NCBI GenBank assembly: GCA_019775845.1
Contig: JADQAV010000014.1
Span: 310,001 to 374,000, forward strand
DNA length: 64,000 nucleotides
From: Myrmaecium sp. VS I D KN 1
Lineage: Eukaryota; Ascomycota; Dothideomycetes; Valsariales; Valsariaceae
Direction of reading: 5' to 3'
Shown here: positions 1 through 11,063 of the stretch, piece by piece
How positions within the stretch are numbered: the stretch's first letter is position 1
Layout: each line of letters starts with the position of its first letter
Translations under genes and position numbers: made by a program
Notes under the pieces: model-generated
Databases searched by the model: none
Seen by the model: only the letters and a program-made list of their open reading frames with translations
Told to the model about the DNA's origin: nothing

Positions 1-1268
1 GAGCACGAGGCCGTCCACCGCATACGACCTCAGCGTGCGCGCGGGTATGCGGATGGCGGATGGCGGACGGTAGTGTGGTGGCGGTGGGTAGTATTAACAT
101 GGATATGGATATGGTACATGGGAGTTCGCAGCTTTGACCATGCAGCATGCAGCATGGGAGGAGGGGAGGTGGTATGGCGGTACCAAGCAGCCGCCGCAGC
201 GCGGCTATGCAACGCAACGGTCAGACCCGGTCTGTACTAAAGCCCCCTAACGGTTTCTCAGCCGCGCGATCGCGGCTAAAAGGAATACGCGAGAAGGAGT
301 TCGCGCGGCTTATGTAAGGCTGTCTTCACTGACCCTGGATTTCCTGGGGCAAGGGGGGGGGGGCGGCGCGGCCCGCTTATATAGATATCGGATATCTTAT
401 AGGAGCTATAGGAGAAGATATATATTTCTTCCTGGGTTATTCGCCCTACCAGCCCTGTCCCCTTTCTCGTCTTCCTTTTTTACAGTCCTTTTTCTCTACT
501 TCTTTCCTTTTTTCCTTTCTTTCCCCATCCTTTTAATTTTTCCGGTTTGGGGTGTCCGTTCGCGCGCACGGGCACTGCTCACTGCTGCCTGAGGGATCGC
601 TGGGTGGTTGCCGCGGGATCGCGCTTGCGCCCACATGCATGGAGCGTGCGCGTGCCTAAGGCATACCATGGCCATCCTACCTACCCCTAACCGAAGAGAG
701 ACAATGAGCGTTATCCTCGTCTTGCTCTCAGAACAGAATAAGGACATACCGGTTTACTCTTTTTGTTTATCTTCCCGGTCACATCTGTCACCGCAAGAAA
801 GGCGGGAAAAGAAGAAAGGAAAAGATTTAGGCACTCGCACCGTGGGTATAGACGTGATTCATTCCATCGTTGACTTTTGAAATTCACTTCCGCTTGCCAC
901 CATGCGATCTTCTGATGCGCTAGTTCGTCCTCCGTGTTAACCCAAGCCAATCCCGTCCCATCCCATTCCATTCCATCCATTCGTCCGTCCAGTCATTTAT
1001 AAAACGCAAAGAAACGAGACAACAGCAAAGGTAAGAAGAACCATTTCTGTTCCTTCGGACAGGGAATGGTACACCTCAAGCCTCCACCCACCTAAGCGAA
1101 AGACCAAGCCAAAGAACCTTCTTGCGAGTTCAATCTTCCCATTCCTGCCGTTGCAGGGAACCCGAACAACCTGAATCGACATGCTCGCAGCGGAGAAAAG
1201 AACAAGATGAAGGGGTTAAGAAGGCAGATTAAGTTCAAGTCGTTTTGAGAGCAATGTGAGAGGGCAAA
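1..1268. other. Gene-free left edge
   Basis: No reading frame here has recognisable protein content. The stretch holds a run of G near 350-362, CT-rich tracts near 460-530 and only short, compositionally odd frames. It probably includes the 3' UTR of the minus-strand PI31 gene that ends at 1269 and an intergenic spacer. No RNA gene was recognised. Confidence 0.6.
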
Positions 1269-2451
1269 CTAAATAAAATCCCCGTTTCCATACCCACCAA
1301 ACGGATTCGGCGGCCGCCCTCCTGCTCCAAACCCGCCCGCGCCACCACCACCGCCAGGGAACCGCGGCATTCCCCGATTATCGCGCGGCTCATCGCCCGG
1401 TCCGACAGGATCGTAGCGAGACCCAGGCGGTGCTTGAGGATCGTAGCCCAGACCTCCGCCGCCGCGCTGCCCAGCAAAGAGCGGGTCGTCGAAGGTGGGA
1501 TGCATGCCGCCCCCTCCAACTCCTCCGAGCCCGCCGCCGCCCAAATTCGGACGCAGCGGGTCGTGCGGGCCGAGACCGGGGGGGTAGAGGTCGTTGTCGC
1601 CGATGCTGAGGGGGGAGCGGCTAGGCGGGTTGGGGTACCCTCCGCCCGGCCGGCGAAGGATGTCGTAATCGTCGTCGAAGCCGGGGATGGGCTCAGGAAG
1701 GGCGCCGGGGCGGCGAGCGGGCACGGCGAGGGGATGGTGGAAGGGGTGGGGACGGGCGAGTTGCGGGTCTTGGGGTTGTGGGGGGTTGCGGGGCTGTTGT
1801 TCTGGTTGCCGAGAGGGAGCGGATTCTTCGTAGCCTTCTTTGTGGATGCCGGGCGCGAGGCGTTGGATGATGCTTGTTTTGAGGAGGGAGGAGAGGTCGC
1901 GGAGCCGTGAGGGGGAGATGAAGATTTCTTGTAAGGTTCTCGTGGTCTCTTCGGGGGATTTGTCGGTGCTGGCTGGAGCGGCTGGAAGCGTGGATTCGGA
2001 GACGAAGTCCTTCGCGACGATCTCGAACTGCGCCGTCTTGTCGTCGCCGAGGCCGAGGCCGAAGACGACCGCTTTGTTGCCCAGCCGGGTCACTTTGAGG
2101 AGGTATTCCATGGCGGACTGTGAGTGTGCGTAGCGGAAGGCGTATGAGCCGGTCGCGTTCCATTCGGCAGGCAGCGGTTGGGCATCGTTGGCTTCGGAGG
2201 AGGCTTTTACGCCGTGTCAGTGAGTGGTTCACAAACATGGTCCTACGGACATGTTACTTACCTATGCGATGCTCTTCACCCAGACCTACCAGTCTGAAGC
2301 CCACCGCGATCATGCCAGCATGCACGGCGAGGGCAACGGCATCGAAGGGATTCTTGAGCTGCGGACTAGCGTCCTTGGGCAGGCTGGCCGCCATCAGGCT
2401 GGCCACCGATTCCGCGCTCAACGGGTCTCTCGGAGTATTCCCCTGCGTCAT
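1269..2451 (-). CDS. PI31-like proteasome regulator (PSMF1 family)
   Basis: Two exons, 2451-2262 and 2203-1269, joined across a 58-nt intron with a GTAAGT donor and CTGAC branch point; 374 residues. The N-terminal third resembles the PI31 N-terminal (FP) domain, including the conserved stretch that runs over the splice junction (LPAEWNATGSYAFRYAHSQS, then MEYLLKV). The second half is low-complexity, rich in Gly, Pro and Asp, with the family's DPL/DDP-type motifs. PI31 proteins bind the 20S proteasome and in fungi and animals modulate its activity or assembly; that role is taken from the family. Length is usual for fungal members. The start at 2451 is the first ATG in frame with the FP domain. 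It lies in tandem with ATG18, 0.65 kb upstream on the same strand. Confidence 0.85.
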
Positions 2452-3099
2452 GATGTGAAGTGAGTCGAATTCGAGTGAAGCAAGTCATGAAGGAGAGATG
2501 ATGGTGGATGTAAGTAAGGACGTCGGCGTCGTGGGCGTGAGCTTTGGAGCTCTGGTGGGGCAAACGGCGGACCCCGCTAGGCAGCCGTCAGTGGCGTCAG
2601 CCTGGACGTGCCAGCAAGTCGGTGCTTTTCGGCGGGAGGGGACGGCGGCATCATCATCTTTCATGCCACTGATACAACAACCCGCCGATTGCTTGGGAGA
2701 CTGTACCTACGGCTTCAATACCTATCCGACCTCACACGCACGTCGTCATTCAATATAGCCAACACCCACAGGCATATTGTATCATAATGTATTCATCATT
2801 GCATGCTACATCGTATCAATTGTGAATAATAAACCAGTGAGATGAGAAGGGAGACTCCCGTTTCGATTCGCTGTTCGAGCGACCGTGCCAAAACGCCGCC
2901 GGAGATGCGCGCCTGTAAGAGAACCAATGCCACCGATCCAAAATCATAGCCCTCCTGCCGACTGTACATGTCACGCTCCAGGAAAGAAAGGGGAAACAAG
3001 AGAAGAAGTTCATGCGTGTGCATGTTGAGGCGGCAGACGCTTCCTACGCTGCATCAAGGCGGAAGTCTTTATGCAACGGTGATGAAGAGCCATTCCTGC
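2452..3099. other. Spacer between ATG18 and PI31
   Basis: About 650 bp between the end of ATG18 and the start of the PI31 gene, both on the minus strand. It must contain the PI31 promoter and the ATG18 3' UTR. I see no coding frame with family content and no clear repeat. Confidence 0.5.
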
Positions 3100-4649
3100 T
3101 CAGTCGTCTGCCAGCGACCCTAGTCGATCGCTGGGATCGAGGATGCTAGAGAAACAGCGAAGTCAGCTCTGCATACCTTTATAAACTTTCAAGCCATGAA
3201 CTTGTCAATTTGAATCAAGGAAAACCGATCACTTACGAGAACTGAGAAGACAGCGTGCCCTCGCCCCCCTTCTCCAGGTCAATCGTGAAAACGTAGAACT
3301 TGCCCTCGCTCGTGACCACCATGACCTGCGGGCCATTATTGCTCATCGCCACCACCGTCCGGAGCGGGCCCAGATTGTGCGGGTTCGTCGACTTCGGCAC
3401 CTTTACCCACGCGAAATCCCGCGACGGCTCCCACACCTCGGCCACCGCTTTGGGTAAGTATCCTCCCGCCGTCGCCACGATGGTCTTCCCGATGTTCTGA
3501 GACGTTCGGCGGAAGAGGCTGCCGAAAGAGGGGTTGATGGCTCTTCGTGGCGCACTGTCGTCGTTCGCCTCGTACTCGGAAAATCCAGGGGCTTCCTCGC
3601 TGCTTGGGCTGTTGCTATGTTCTCGGCCTGTCAGGTTTGGCCGGGATCCGGACCCGACGCTATTGCTGCGGCTATGGCTGTGGTTGGCGGCGGTGAGGCG
3701 GAAGATGTGAACGGTCTCCGTGGCCGACGAGACACACAGCAGCGTGGACGTAGAGTTGAATGACATGCTATAGATCCTAGCAGGTATAGAGCCCCGGCGA
3801 AATGAGTAGAGGTTCTGTGCATCGGGCAGGGAGAACACCCGTATGATGGTTCCCTTTTCCGAAGATGTGGCAAGCAGTGTGCCCTCGGTATTGATCGCGA
3901 CATACGATAACGGCGATTTATGCGCTTCAGCTACATTGAGCGGCTCCATCCGGGTCGCATCAAAGATCATGACCTCGCCGGTGGTGGGTGGTACATGGCT
4001 ACTTGAGGGCGGGGCATGCGCAGGGGTTTGGAATGGCTGAGCGGCTGATCGTTGAGGGAGCGGGTACACCAAATAGTTATGTTCGGAGGAAGGAGAAAGA
4101 GCACAGATGGCTGGACGGTATTAGCGCAAACTATTGCGAGTCGGGATCATAAAGCGTACCATTCGGGTTTGGTGAAGTGTCGACCACATGGAGGAGATTC
4201 ATGTTGCTGATGTCGTACATGTAGATCTGGTCTTCGAGGACCACGACGAGGCGCTTGCGGTTCAACTTCACCGCGAGGACCCTCGTTGGGAAGGTCAGCT
4301 CGCATATTGTCGAGTTCCTCTATCAGCCTTGTTAGTGACTGCCCTCCGACCAGGTCACTCCCTCCGACCGAGACGGTCACATGCCTTGGTATTCTGGATG
4401 CGCAACATGCGCGGGGCCAATATCAACGCGACCAGCGAGGTCGAAAAGAGCATCTCGATGATGGCCACATCGCCTTCTCGGGTCTCGTAGCTTTTCGCAA
4501 ACGGATCGGTATGATAGACTCGGAAGCCTTTCGTTGTCCCTGCAGGCCACATTAGAGCGCTGCGCAGATGACGATGCATGCGGAGGTTCCCCACCCACGC
4601 CGAGGAGACTGTGGTCTTGATTGAACGTGACGAAGTTCATGGACGCCAT
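3100..4649 (-). CDS. ATG18: Autophagy-related PROPPIN Atg18
   Basis: Five exons: 4649-4595, 4539-4385, 4319-4160, 4110-3237, 3145-3100; 429 residues. A seven-bladed WD-type beta-propeller that binds PI3P/PI(3,5)P2 and acts with Atg2 at the phagophore and at the vacuole (family knowledge). The N-terminus [16 protein letters not shown], the RVYHTDPF stretch, ICELTFP and the lipid-binding FRRG signature (residues 227-230) are all present, followed by a long Ser/Asn-rich loop in blade 6 and a C-terminal DLEKGGEG strand. The second intron (4384-4320) begins with GC, not GT (AAG|GCATGT), with a CTAAC branch and TAG end; splicing it gives the conserved NTKR-xxx-ICELTFP run. Start at 4649 or 4640 cannot be separated. 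Divergent from TYW4. Confidence 0.93.
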
Positions 4650-5207
4650 GATGGCGATCGTCGAGTGTCTACTACCCACGGGAGGGTCGAGGGTTCGTGC
4701 GTCGGCGTAGGCGCCGTCCCCAGCGCTGCGATGATGCGAGGGTGCGTTCGATGCGTCGGCGTGATCGCCGGGTTCGCGGATGAGGTCACTGTGGAAGGAT
4801 TGGCTGCGCGGGATACGCTGGCATCAAGGTGGACGTCAGGGGGAGGTTTGAGGGACGCAGTAGTAGTCCCGGGTAGACTATCGGGGCAGCTTCATCGACA
4901 GAGGGACGACTTGGCTGCCAGATTCAGGTATCCGTCAGGTATGATCCGAGGTGGAGGTCACTGGCACCGTTCCGCCGTGAGCTGCCTGAGGTGCTGGACC
5001 CTGCGCGGTCACCAGCCACAACGAGGGAGGGGCAACCGCATCATCGATCCGCTTACGCCACATCTCCGGGGCCCTGGGGCGTCGGCCAGGGAAAAAAGTC
5101 CCGATGGGCGAGCGGGAAGCAATTGGTTCTCCATTCCACTCCTTCCAGGCCGCCGTTCACGTCGGACAGTCTTAGAGGTAGCCTTGCTGGGCGATTGCGC
5201 GCCCATC
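4650..5207. promoter_or_regulatory. Divergent promoter region ATG18/TYW4
   Basis: 558 bp separate the start codons of ATG18 (minus) and TYW4 (plus). It must carry both promoters and both 5' UTRs. A long open plus-strand frame crosses it but has no family-like content. No clear TATA box was found. Confidence 0.5.
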
Positions 5208-8200
5208 ATGACGCACACCGAAGCAAGACCGCCGCAGAAGCGCGACGTCTCCATCATGGGGGTAAGACATGCTTTTTCCGCCAACTCCGTCTCTCTCGTG
5301 CAAGGATCTCTTAGATCCTCCAGCTGCCTCCACACCTTATCGATTCGAGCTGTTACCAGATCCGAACCTAGATCACATATGTATCCACCTCGCGGCATCG
5401 CCAGCCGAGATCAGGCCAGGAACATCGCTGATCAGTACCGCTACAGACCAACGACAGCAGTATCGTGTCGAAGAGCAGCGTCGCGAAGCTCTACTTCCCC
5501 GATGAGCCTGACTTCTATGGCGCCTTCATCCGGAAGCCCCAACGGCGGTCACCGCTAATCAACCGGGGCTACTGGTTGCGCATGGAGGCCATCGAGCGGA
5601 CCGTCTTGGATTTCCTGGAAGAACACGCTCACCAGGAAACCTTGGTGGTCAATCTGGGCTGTGGCTAGTGAGTAACATCACGTTGCATTTGTGTCTTGGC
5701 CGAAGATCCGCAAGGCTGTGAGCTGCAGCTTTCCATTATCAATGCGCTTATGAGACTATCTTGAAAGTTTGCTAATGCATGCTCCAGCGACCCTCTGCCT
5801 TTCCAAATATGGCACCGGCATCCGGAGCTTTGCGAGCGTACGACCTTTGTCGATGTCGACTACCCAGCGCTGATCGAGAAAAAGAAGGAAAGCATCCTGA
5901 GAACACCGTTGCTCAGAGAGTCCCTGAAGCAACCGGTCGAGGAGAACCCTAAATCCCCAGTCTTCCTTCAAGCCGGAGGCTACAAGGCTATCGGTTGCGA
6001 CTTACGTCAACTGGCCTTGTTGGAGGCCGCGCTCAAAGAACAGTGCGATATCCAGAATCGCCCCGTCATCTTCGTGGCCGAGGTCTCGGTGACCTACATG
6101 ACGCTGAAGTACGCAGACAAGCTGATCAAATGGTCGAGTTCATTCCCGAGCGCACGGTTCTGCCTGCTCGAGCAGTTCTTCCCCGACGGGCCTACTAATC
6201 CCTTCGCGCGGACGATGATGGCTCATTTCGACGGATTAGGGACCCACTTGCAGGGCATCAGCAAGTATCCGCGCCTCCAGGATCAGTATGTACGATTCAA
6301 GTTGGCCGGCTGGTCGAGTGTACGAGTGCGCAATATGTGGGAGTTGTGGGGCGACGACGAGTTCATTCCCGTAGAAAAACGAAAAGCCTTGGATCAGGTC
6401 GAACCGTTTGACGAGTGGGAAGAATTCGCTTTGTTCTCGGGACACTACTTCCTCCTGGTCGCGGATACATCGAAATCGAACTGCGCAAACGTCGACCCGC
6501 GACCTGAGCAACTCGAAAAGGAGGGGAACATACCCCTCGTCACAAACAGACACCTCGAAATAAAACCCATCGTCACCTCGGATGGAACGGCGATCGAGGT
6601 TCCTCCGGATGGTCGCCGCCGACACGGTGCAGCTTTCTTGCTCAGGAAAGACGTCGCAGCCTGTCATGGTGGGGTCAGCATGTATGGAAGCCGGACAAAT
6701 TCCATCGATGTTTTTTGTAAGAAAGGTGCAACCCCGAAACTTGAAGGACCCCAAGACGCAGAACCTAGGATGTGCCACACTATCACTCATCTGGGTGATG
6801 ACGAATGTTTAATGGTTGGAGGAAGAGCCGCTCCGAACCGAGCAATCGAGACATGTTATCACTTGAAGGCTGGCGTCTGGAATCGGGTGGATGGTTTGGC
6901 AGAGCCACGGTATAGGCATTGCGCCGTTCATGTTAAGATTACTCACGAAGGGGATACAATCCCTGCTGTCCTTGTGTTCGGCGGCAAGTCTTCTTCAGGA
7001 GAGATATTTAATGATTGGTGGCTATGGGACTCTGCACATGGATGGCGAGAGGTCAAGGCCGATGGAAGCAAGCCGGCACCACGGTTCGGCCATGCTATGA
7101 GCAACATCTCCAGCGCTTCAACGCAAGGCTTGGTGACTGGGGGTATCGGTGTGGATGGGAAGGTGCTCAGCGACATGTGGAGGTGGACGCTTCAGCACGA
7201 AGATGGGCTGCGAATATCTTGCGAGGAAATCTCGCACGATATAGACGATGGCCCCGAGTCTGCAGTTGCGAAGAAAAGCCTACCTCGATTCGGCGCAAGT
7301 ATGGTCACTACCAAATGGGGCGTGTTTCTTATAGGAGGAGTCGGAGACGACCGCGTACTCAACGCTGAAGAGGAGATCCTGCTCATCAGAGACCCTTCGC
7401 CCCTCAAGCTCGAGAGGCTTCTCTACGTGTCACCGCTGCCGCCGCGGATGATGTTGATCGGATTTGGCGCGGTGGCCCTGGATGATAGCGAAGTACTTCT
7501 CATGGGTGGTGGAGCGATATGCTTCTCCTTTGGCAGCTTTATCAACTCGGTCTACTTTTCCATCCGGGAGTACGAGCAAACCTCATCGGCAGGCCCGATC
7601 AACGGCACGATCGCCGACAGAACTCGTCCACATGTTGCGAAGGCCAAGCAGATCTTGGATCAAAGCTGGAGAACGTCGCACGACCAGTTGCCCACTCTGT
7701 CACAACCATCGGAGGAGCAAGGCCCGCCAATCACAAAGGTCCGGTCGGTCCGCGTCGAGTCTCCGGAAGACTTCGAGCAGATCGTCGCTGCCGGACAGCC
7801 CGTCATCATCACAGGAGCGGACATCGGGCCCTGCTCCCATCTCTGGTCAACCGACTACCTATGCGAAAAGATCGGCGGAGACCGCGAAGTCGTCGTGCAC
7901 GCCTCCACATCCGAGCGGATGACCTTCGCCCACAAAAACTTCACCTACGTCAAGCGGCGCTTCAGCGCCTTCCTCCACGCCATCACCGCCGCCGGCGAGC
8001 CCTCCTACCTCCGCGCCGTGTCCACCGACAAACCCCTCAAGCACCCCACCTCCCTGGCCCACGACTTCCCCACCATCGCCCCGGACTTCCGTCTCCCGCT
8101 CGCGCTCGCCGCCGTCATCGCACCCACGATGCACAGCTCCCCCCTGCGCATCGCCGGCCCCGTCCGCCTCTGGCTCCACTACGACGTCCTCGCCAACATC

Positions 8201-8749
8201 CTCTGCCAGGTCCGCGGCCGCAAGCGGCTCCGCCTGTTCCCGCCCGCGGATGTGAGCCGCCTCGCCTACGCGCCTGGCGCCTCGAGCTCGGATGTGGATG
8301 TCGAGGCGGGTGGGTGGGCGCTGCGAGGCACGCATCCGCATGATGCCGTCCTGAATCCGACAGATATCCTGTATATTCCGCCGCTGTGGTCGCATACGGC
8401 GCAGCCCCTTGGCGGGGACGGTAGCAGCGGTGACGACGGCGGTGATGGCAGCAGCAGCAGCAGCAGTAGCAGCAGCAGCAGCAGAAGCAAGGGTGTGAGC
8501 GTCGCGGTCAACGTCTTCTTCCGCAACCTGCCCGATCGCGCGTACGCGGCGGGCAAGGACGTGTATGGCAACCGCGATTTGGCGGCGTACGAGCTGGGGC
8601 GGCGGGAGGTGGAGCGCATCGTGAAGGGCTTTGGGGGGCTGCCGGCGGATGTTGCGCGGTTTTATCTTGAGAGGCTGGTGGGGGAGTTGAGGGGGAAGGT
8701 TGATGAGTTGGGTGGGGCTGAGGGTGGTGGGGAGGAGAGGGAGGGGTGA
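5208..8749 (+). CDS. TYW4: tRNA wybutosine-synthesizing protein 4 (methyltransferase-Kelch-JmjC)
   Basis: Three exons: 5208-5261, 5447-5667, 5788-8749; 1078 residues. Family role: SAM-dependent methylation and methoxycarbonylation of yW-72, last steps of wybutosine formation at position 37 of tRNA-Phe. The N-terminal leucine-carboxyl-methyltransferase-type domain shows SSIVSK, KPQRRSPLINRGYW and the SAM loop NLGCGYDPLPFQ. Kelch repeats follow (about 250-560, VFGGKSSSGEIFNDWW among them). The C-terminal JmjC/cupin domain keeps the iron ligands HYD (His889, Asp891) and WSH (His961). The first exon is needed because an in-frame stop lies just before 5447; its MTHTEARPPQKRDVSIMG ends in the usual MG-TN(D/N)SSIVSK junction. 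Odd: an 11-12-residue Ser run from an AGC/CAG microsatellite sits inside the cupin domain after His961. Confidence 0.93.
8448..8486 (+). repeat. AGC/CAG microsatellite inside TYW4
   Basis: An interrupted (GCA/AGC)n tract in the coding strand, read as serine. It is in frame, so length changes by whole units would keep the TYW4 frame open. Confidence 0.9.
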
Positions 8750-11063
8750 TGGCTATTCAGGATATGCTCGTGTTTTGAATGATCAGTTGCTATTCAGTGG
8801 TATCTTTTTCCTCTTGAGATGGGAGAGTGAAAACCTAGTGAAGAGAGCGGAGAAAAGTCCGTGTCGATGAGGCATGTGGTGCAGGAGGTATGTAAACATA
8901 TGTGGCGTGTGGCTTGAGGTCCCTACTCATGCACTATTTAAGCTTTCAAACACCAACCTCAACCTCGGGCTTGACTCCGTGGATTCTTTCTCTAGCTTGC
9001 TACTCCTAGCTCTCTGACGTTAGGTACCTCTTTGGCTCTCTAACTCTCTAGTTGGGGACTGGGCTCGGTACTGGTAGATGGATCGATCGGTAGATAGGTG
9101 GTTGTGTGGTGGGTGTGTGTGTGTGTGTGGGTGTTGTCTCATTCTTTGTGCGCTCACTAGATATTCATTCATCAGTACGTAGGTACTTACCTATCCCGTC
9201 CTATATATCCTGTCTCGCTCCGGCCTTGACGTTTTTCTGATGAGCATTCTTCTTTTGTTGTGGTTCTCTTTCTTTCTTCGAGCTTCAACCCAGTAACTAT
9301 GCATGTTTTGCGCGCGTGGTGTCTGTTGTTTGGACGTACAGTATCAATGGGGATCGAGATGAGATGACATGTCGCCCTGTTAAATTACACACATACGTGC
9401 TCTCTACGCTTTTGTCAACTATCCATGACTCTCCCCTCAAGCCCATATTAATGCACTGACTACTCACCATCCAATACCCTCACAGCCATCTACTACTTAC
9501 TATATATACATACATACTGTATCTATCATTCCCACCTACAATAATGAGCTGACTGACGTCCACCTCCTATCCCGTCCTTATCACGGGGACTCCGGCTCCA
9601 GCGACCAATGCAGCAAAAGACGAGGCGGGCACGCTAAATTAGCGCAGGGTACTACCTTAGCGATTGGCGTGGGTGCCCTTAGGTCCACGCTAAGATAAGT
9701 CCTATGTATGTAAGTCCTGATTGGTGAACGGATCCCTCCCCCTTCGGTTCGCGGGGAAAAGGTGAAGGCGTGATGTATTGTACGACTGCGCTTGGACCGG
9801 CGTGCGGCTTTGGTGGATCGGCAAGGGTTACTGGTATTACTTAGAGTATGGAGGAGGGAGTAGGAGGGTATAGGAGGGTATTGTACGGAGTAGGGCGGTA
9901 GGATTTGGAGGAGGGAGAGATGGGGGGTTTGGTGTGTTATGATGTGTGTTGTGTGTATGCGTGTATGCGTGTGTGCGTGTGTGCGTGTGTGTATGGATGT
10001 GTGGCAGCAGCACGTTTACATACCTGTTTGATATGCTCTCATCCCACTATCCGTACTTCGCCTCTCGCTCCCTAAGGTACTACATACCTACTACTTCCCT
10101 GCTCCCTGCTTCCCAGCTTCCCTGCTGCTGCTCCCTCACCTCCGCTTCCTCCGCCGCTGTTTGTTCACCCTCGCCTTCTTCGTTTTCATCTTCGGTTTTC
10201 TTCACCATCATCACGTTCCACACTCTCTCAATCGTCCCTCTCCTTCCCTCACCTCGGACGTCACCTCCGCTCCGTCACAGGCCCGCGCCCGTGCTCTCCA
10301 TCGGTCCCCGGAGCTGCCGCATTGACCCCCTCCCCGGGCGGTCCCCACAACCGACCTCAGCTGCCAGGTGCTCCCCTTATCTTTCGCCTACCGGTGCACG
10401 ACGACTACAGTACGGATATCAATCACTGCACCCTTTAAAGGTCCCACGGGTTGCTGGCTCGCTCGCTGCTACGGCGTGCGTCCTACCGACCTTCACGTTA
10501 CGACGACGAAACGACTACGGTGCGACAGTACTACCTACTACTACAGTGTACTATAGTACTTCTTACCACTACGGTACGGGGTATTACATACATACTTACT
10601 TTCGTGCCGCATCCTTATCAGTCGCCTAGCGGACCCCGATCCCTCCACACTTAAGTTACTACTACTACTACTACTAGTAGTCACACCTCCCACGCCGGAC
10701 CCGACAGGACCCTCTCTCTCCGCATTCGCCTCCGGCCTGACGATCCACCATCACCTCCCGTCCCCGCCATTGTTCATTGTTCGACCAGACGGCACCCTCC
10801 CGTCCCCCGACACTTCTCCACACCCATCCCATCCCATCATCGTATCCACACCGCCATTCCGACGATCCGAAGAGCTTCCCACTCTCGCCCGATCGATAGG
10901 GTGACGGGCTTGCTATTGTACATCTACTAGTACTCGGTACACCTCGCCGTCTCCGTGCCCCTTCGCACGGCTCCAACCTCAAACGCGTCTCGGTGCTCCC
11001 GCATCCGCGTCCACGCCCGTGCTGCCGCCTGTCTGCATGCGGACACGCTCGCAGCACCCGTGA
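8750..11063. other. 2.3-kb gene-free leader before PPS1-like gene
   Basis: Contains the TYW4 3' UTR and then a long CT-rich, ACTACTACT-rich and GT-rich region before the phosphatase start codon. GT microsatellites lie near 9113-9129 and 9937-9992. A 227-residue frame at 9946-10629 is low-complexity (Cys/Val then Ser/Pro/Thr) and I do not believe it is coding. A tight set of four CGCTAA/TTAGCG hexamers lies at 9632-9693. The region may be a long promoter plus 5' UTR. Confidence 0.5.
9632..9693. repeat. Four CGCTAA/TTAGCG hexamers as nested inverted repeats
   Basis: CGCTAA at 9632-9637 and 9688-9693 and its complement TTAGCG at 9639-9644 and 9657-9662. The first pair forms a near-palindrome with a one-base centre; the outer pair can form a stem. 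Function unknown; it could be a protein-binding cluster. Confidence 0.6.

Noticed and set aside
4578-5558. 326-codon plus-strand frame across the ATG18/TYW4 divergent region
   Set aside because: It overlaps ATG18 exon 1 and TYW4 exons in other frames, shows no family-like content, and the GC-rich composition makes long open frames common here.
9946-10629. 227-codon plus-strand frame
   Set aside because: Its start is a GT microsatellite read as Cys/Val and the rest is Ser/Pro/Thr low complexity from CT-rich DNA. No domain.
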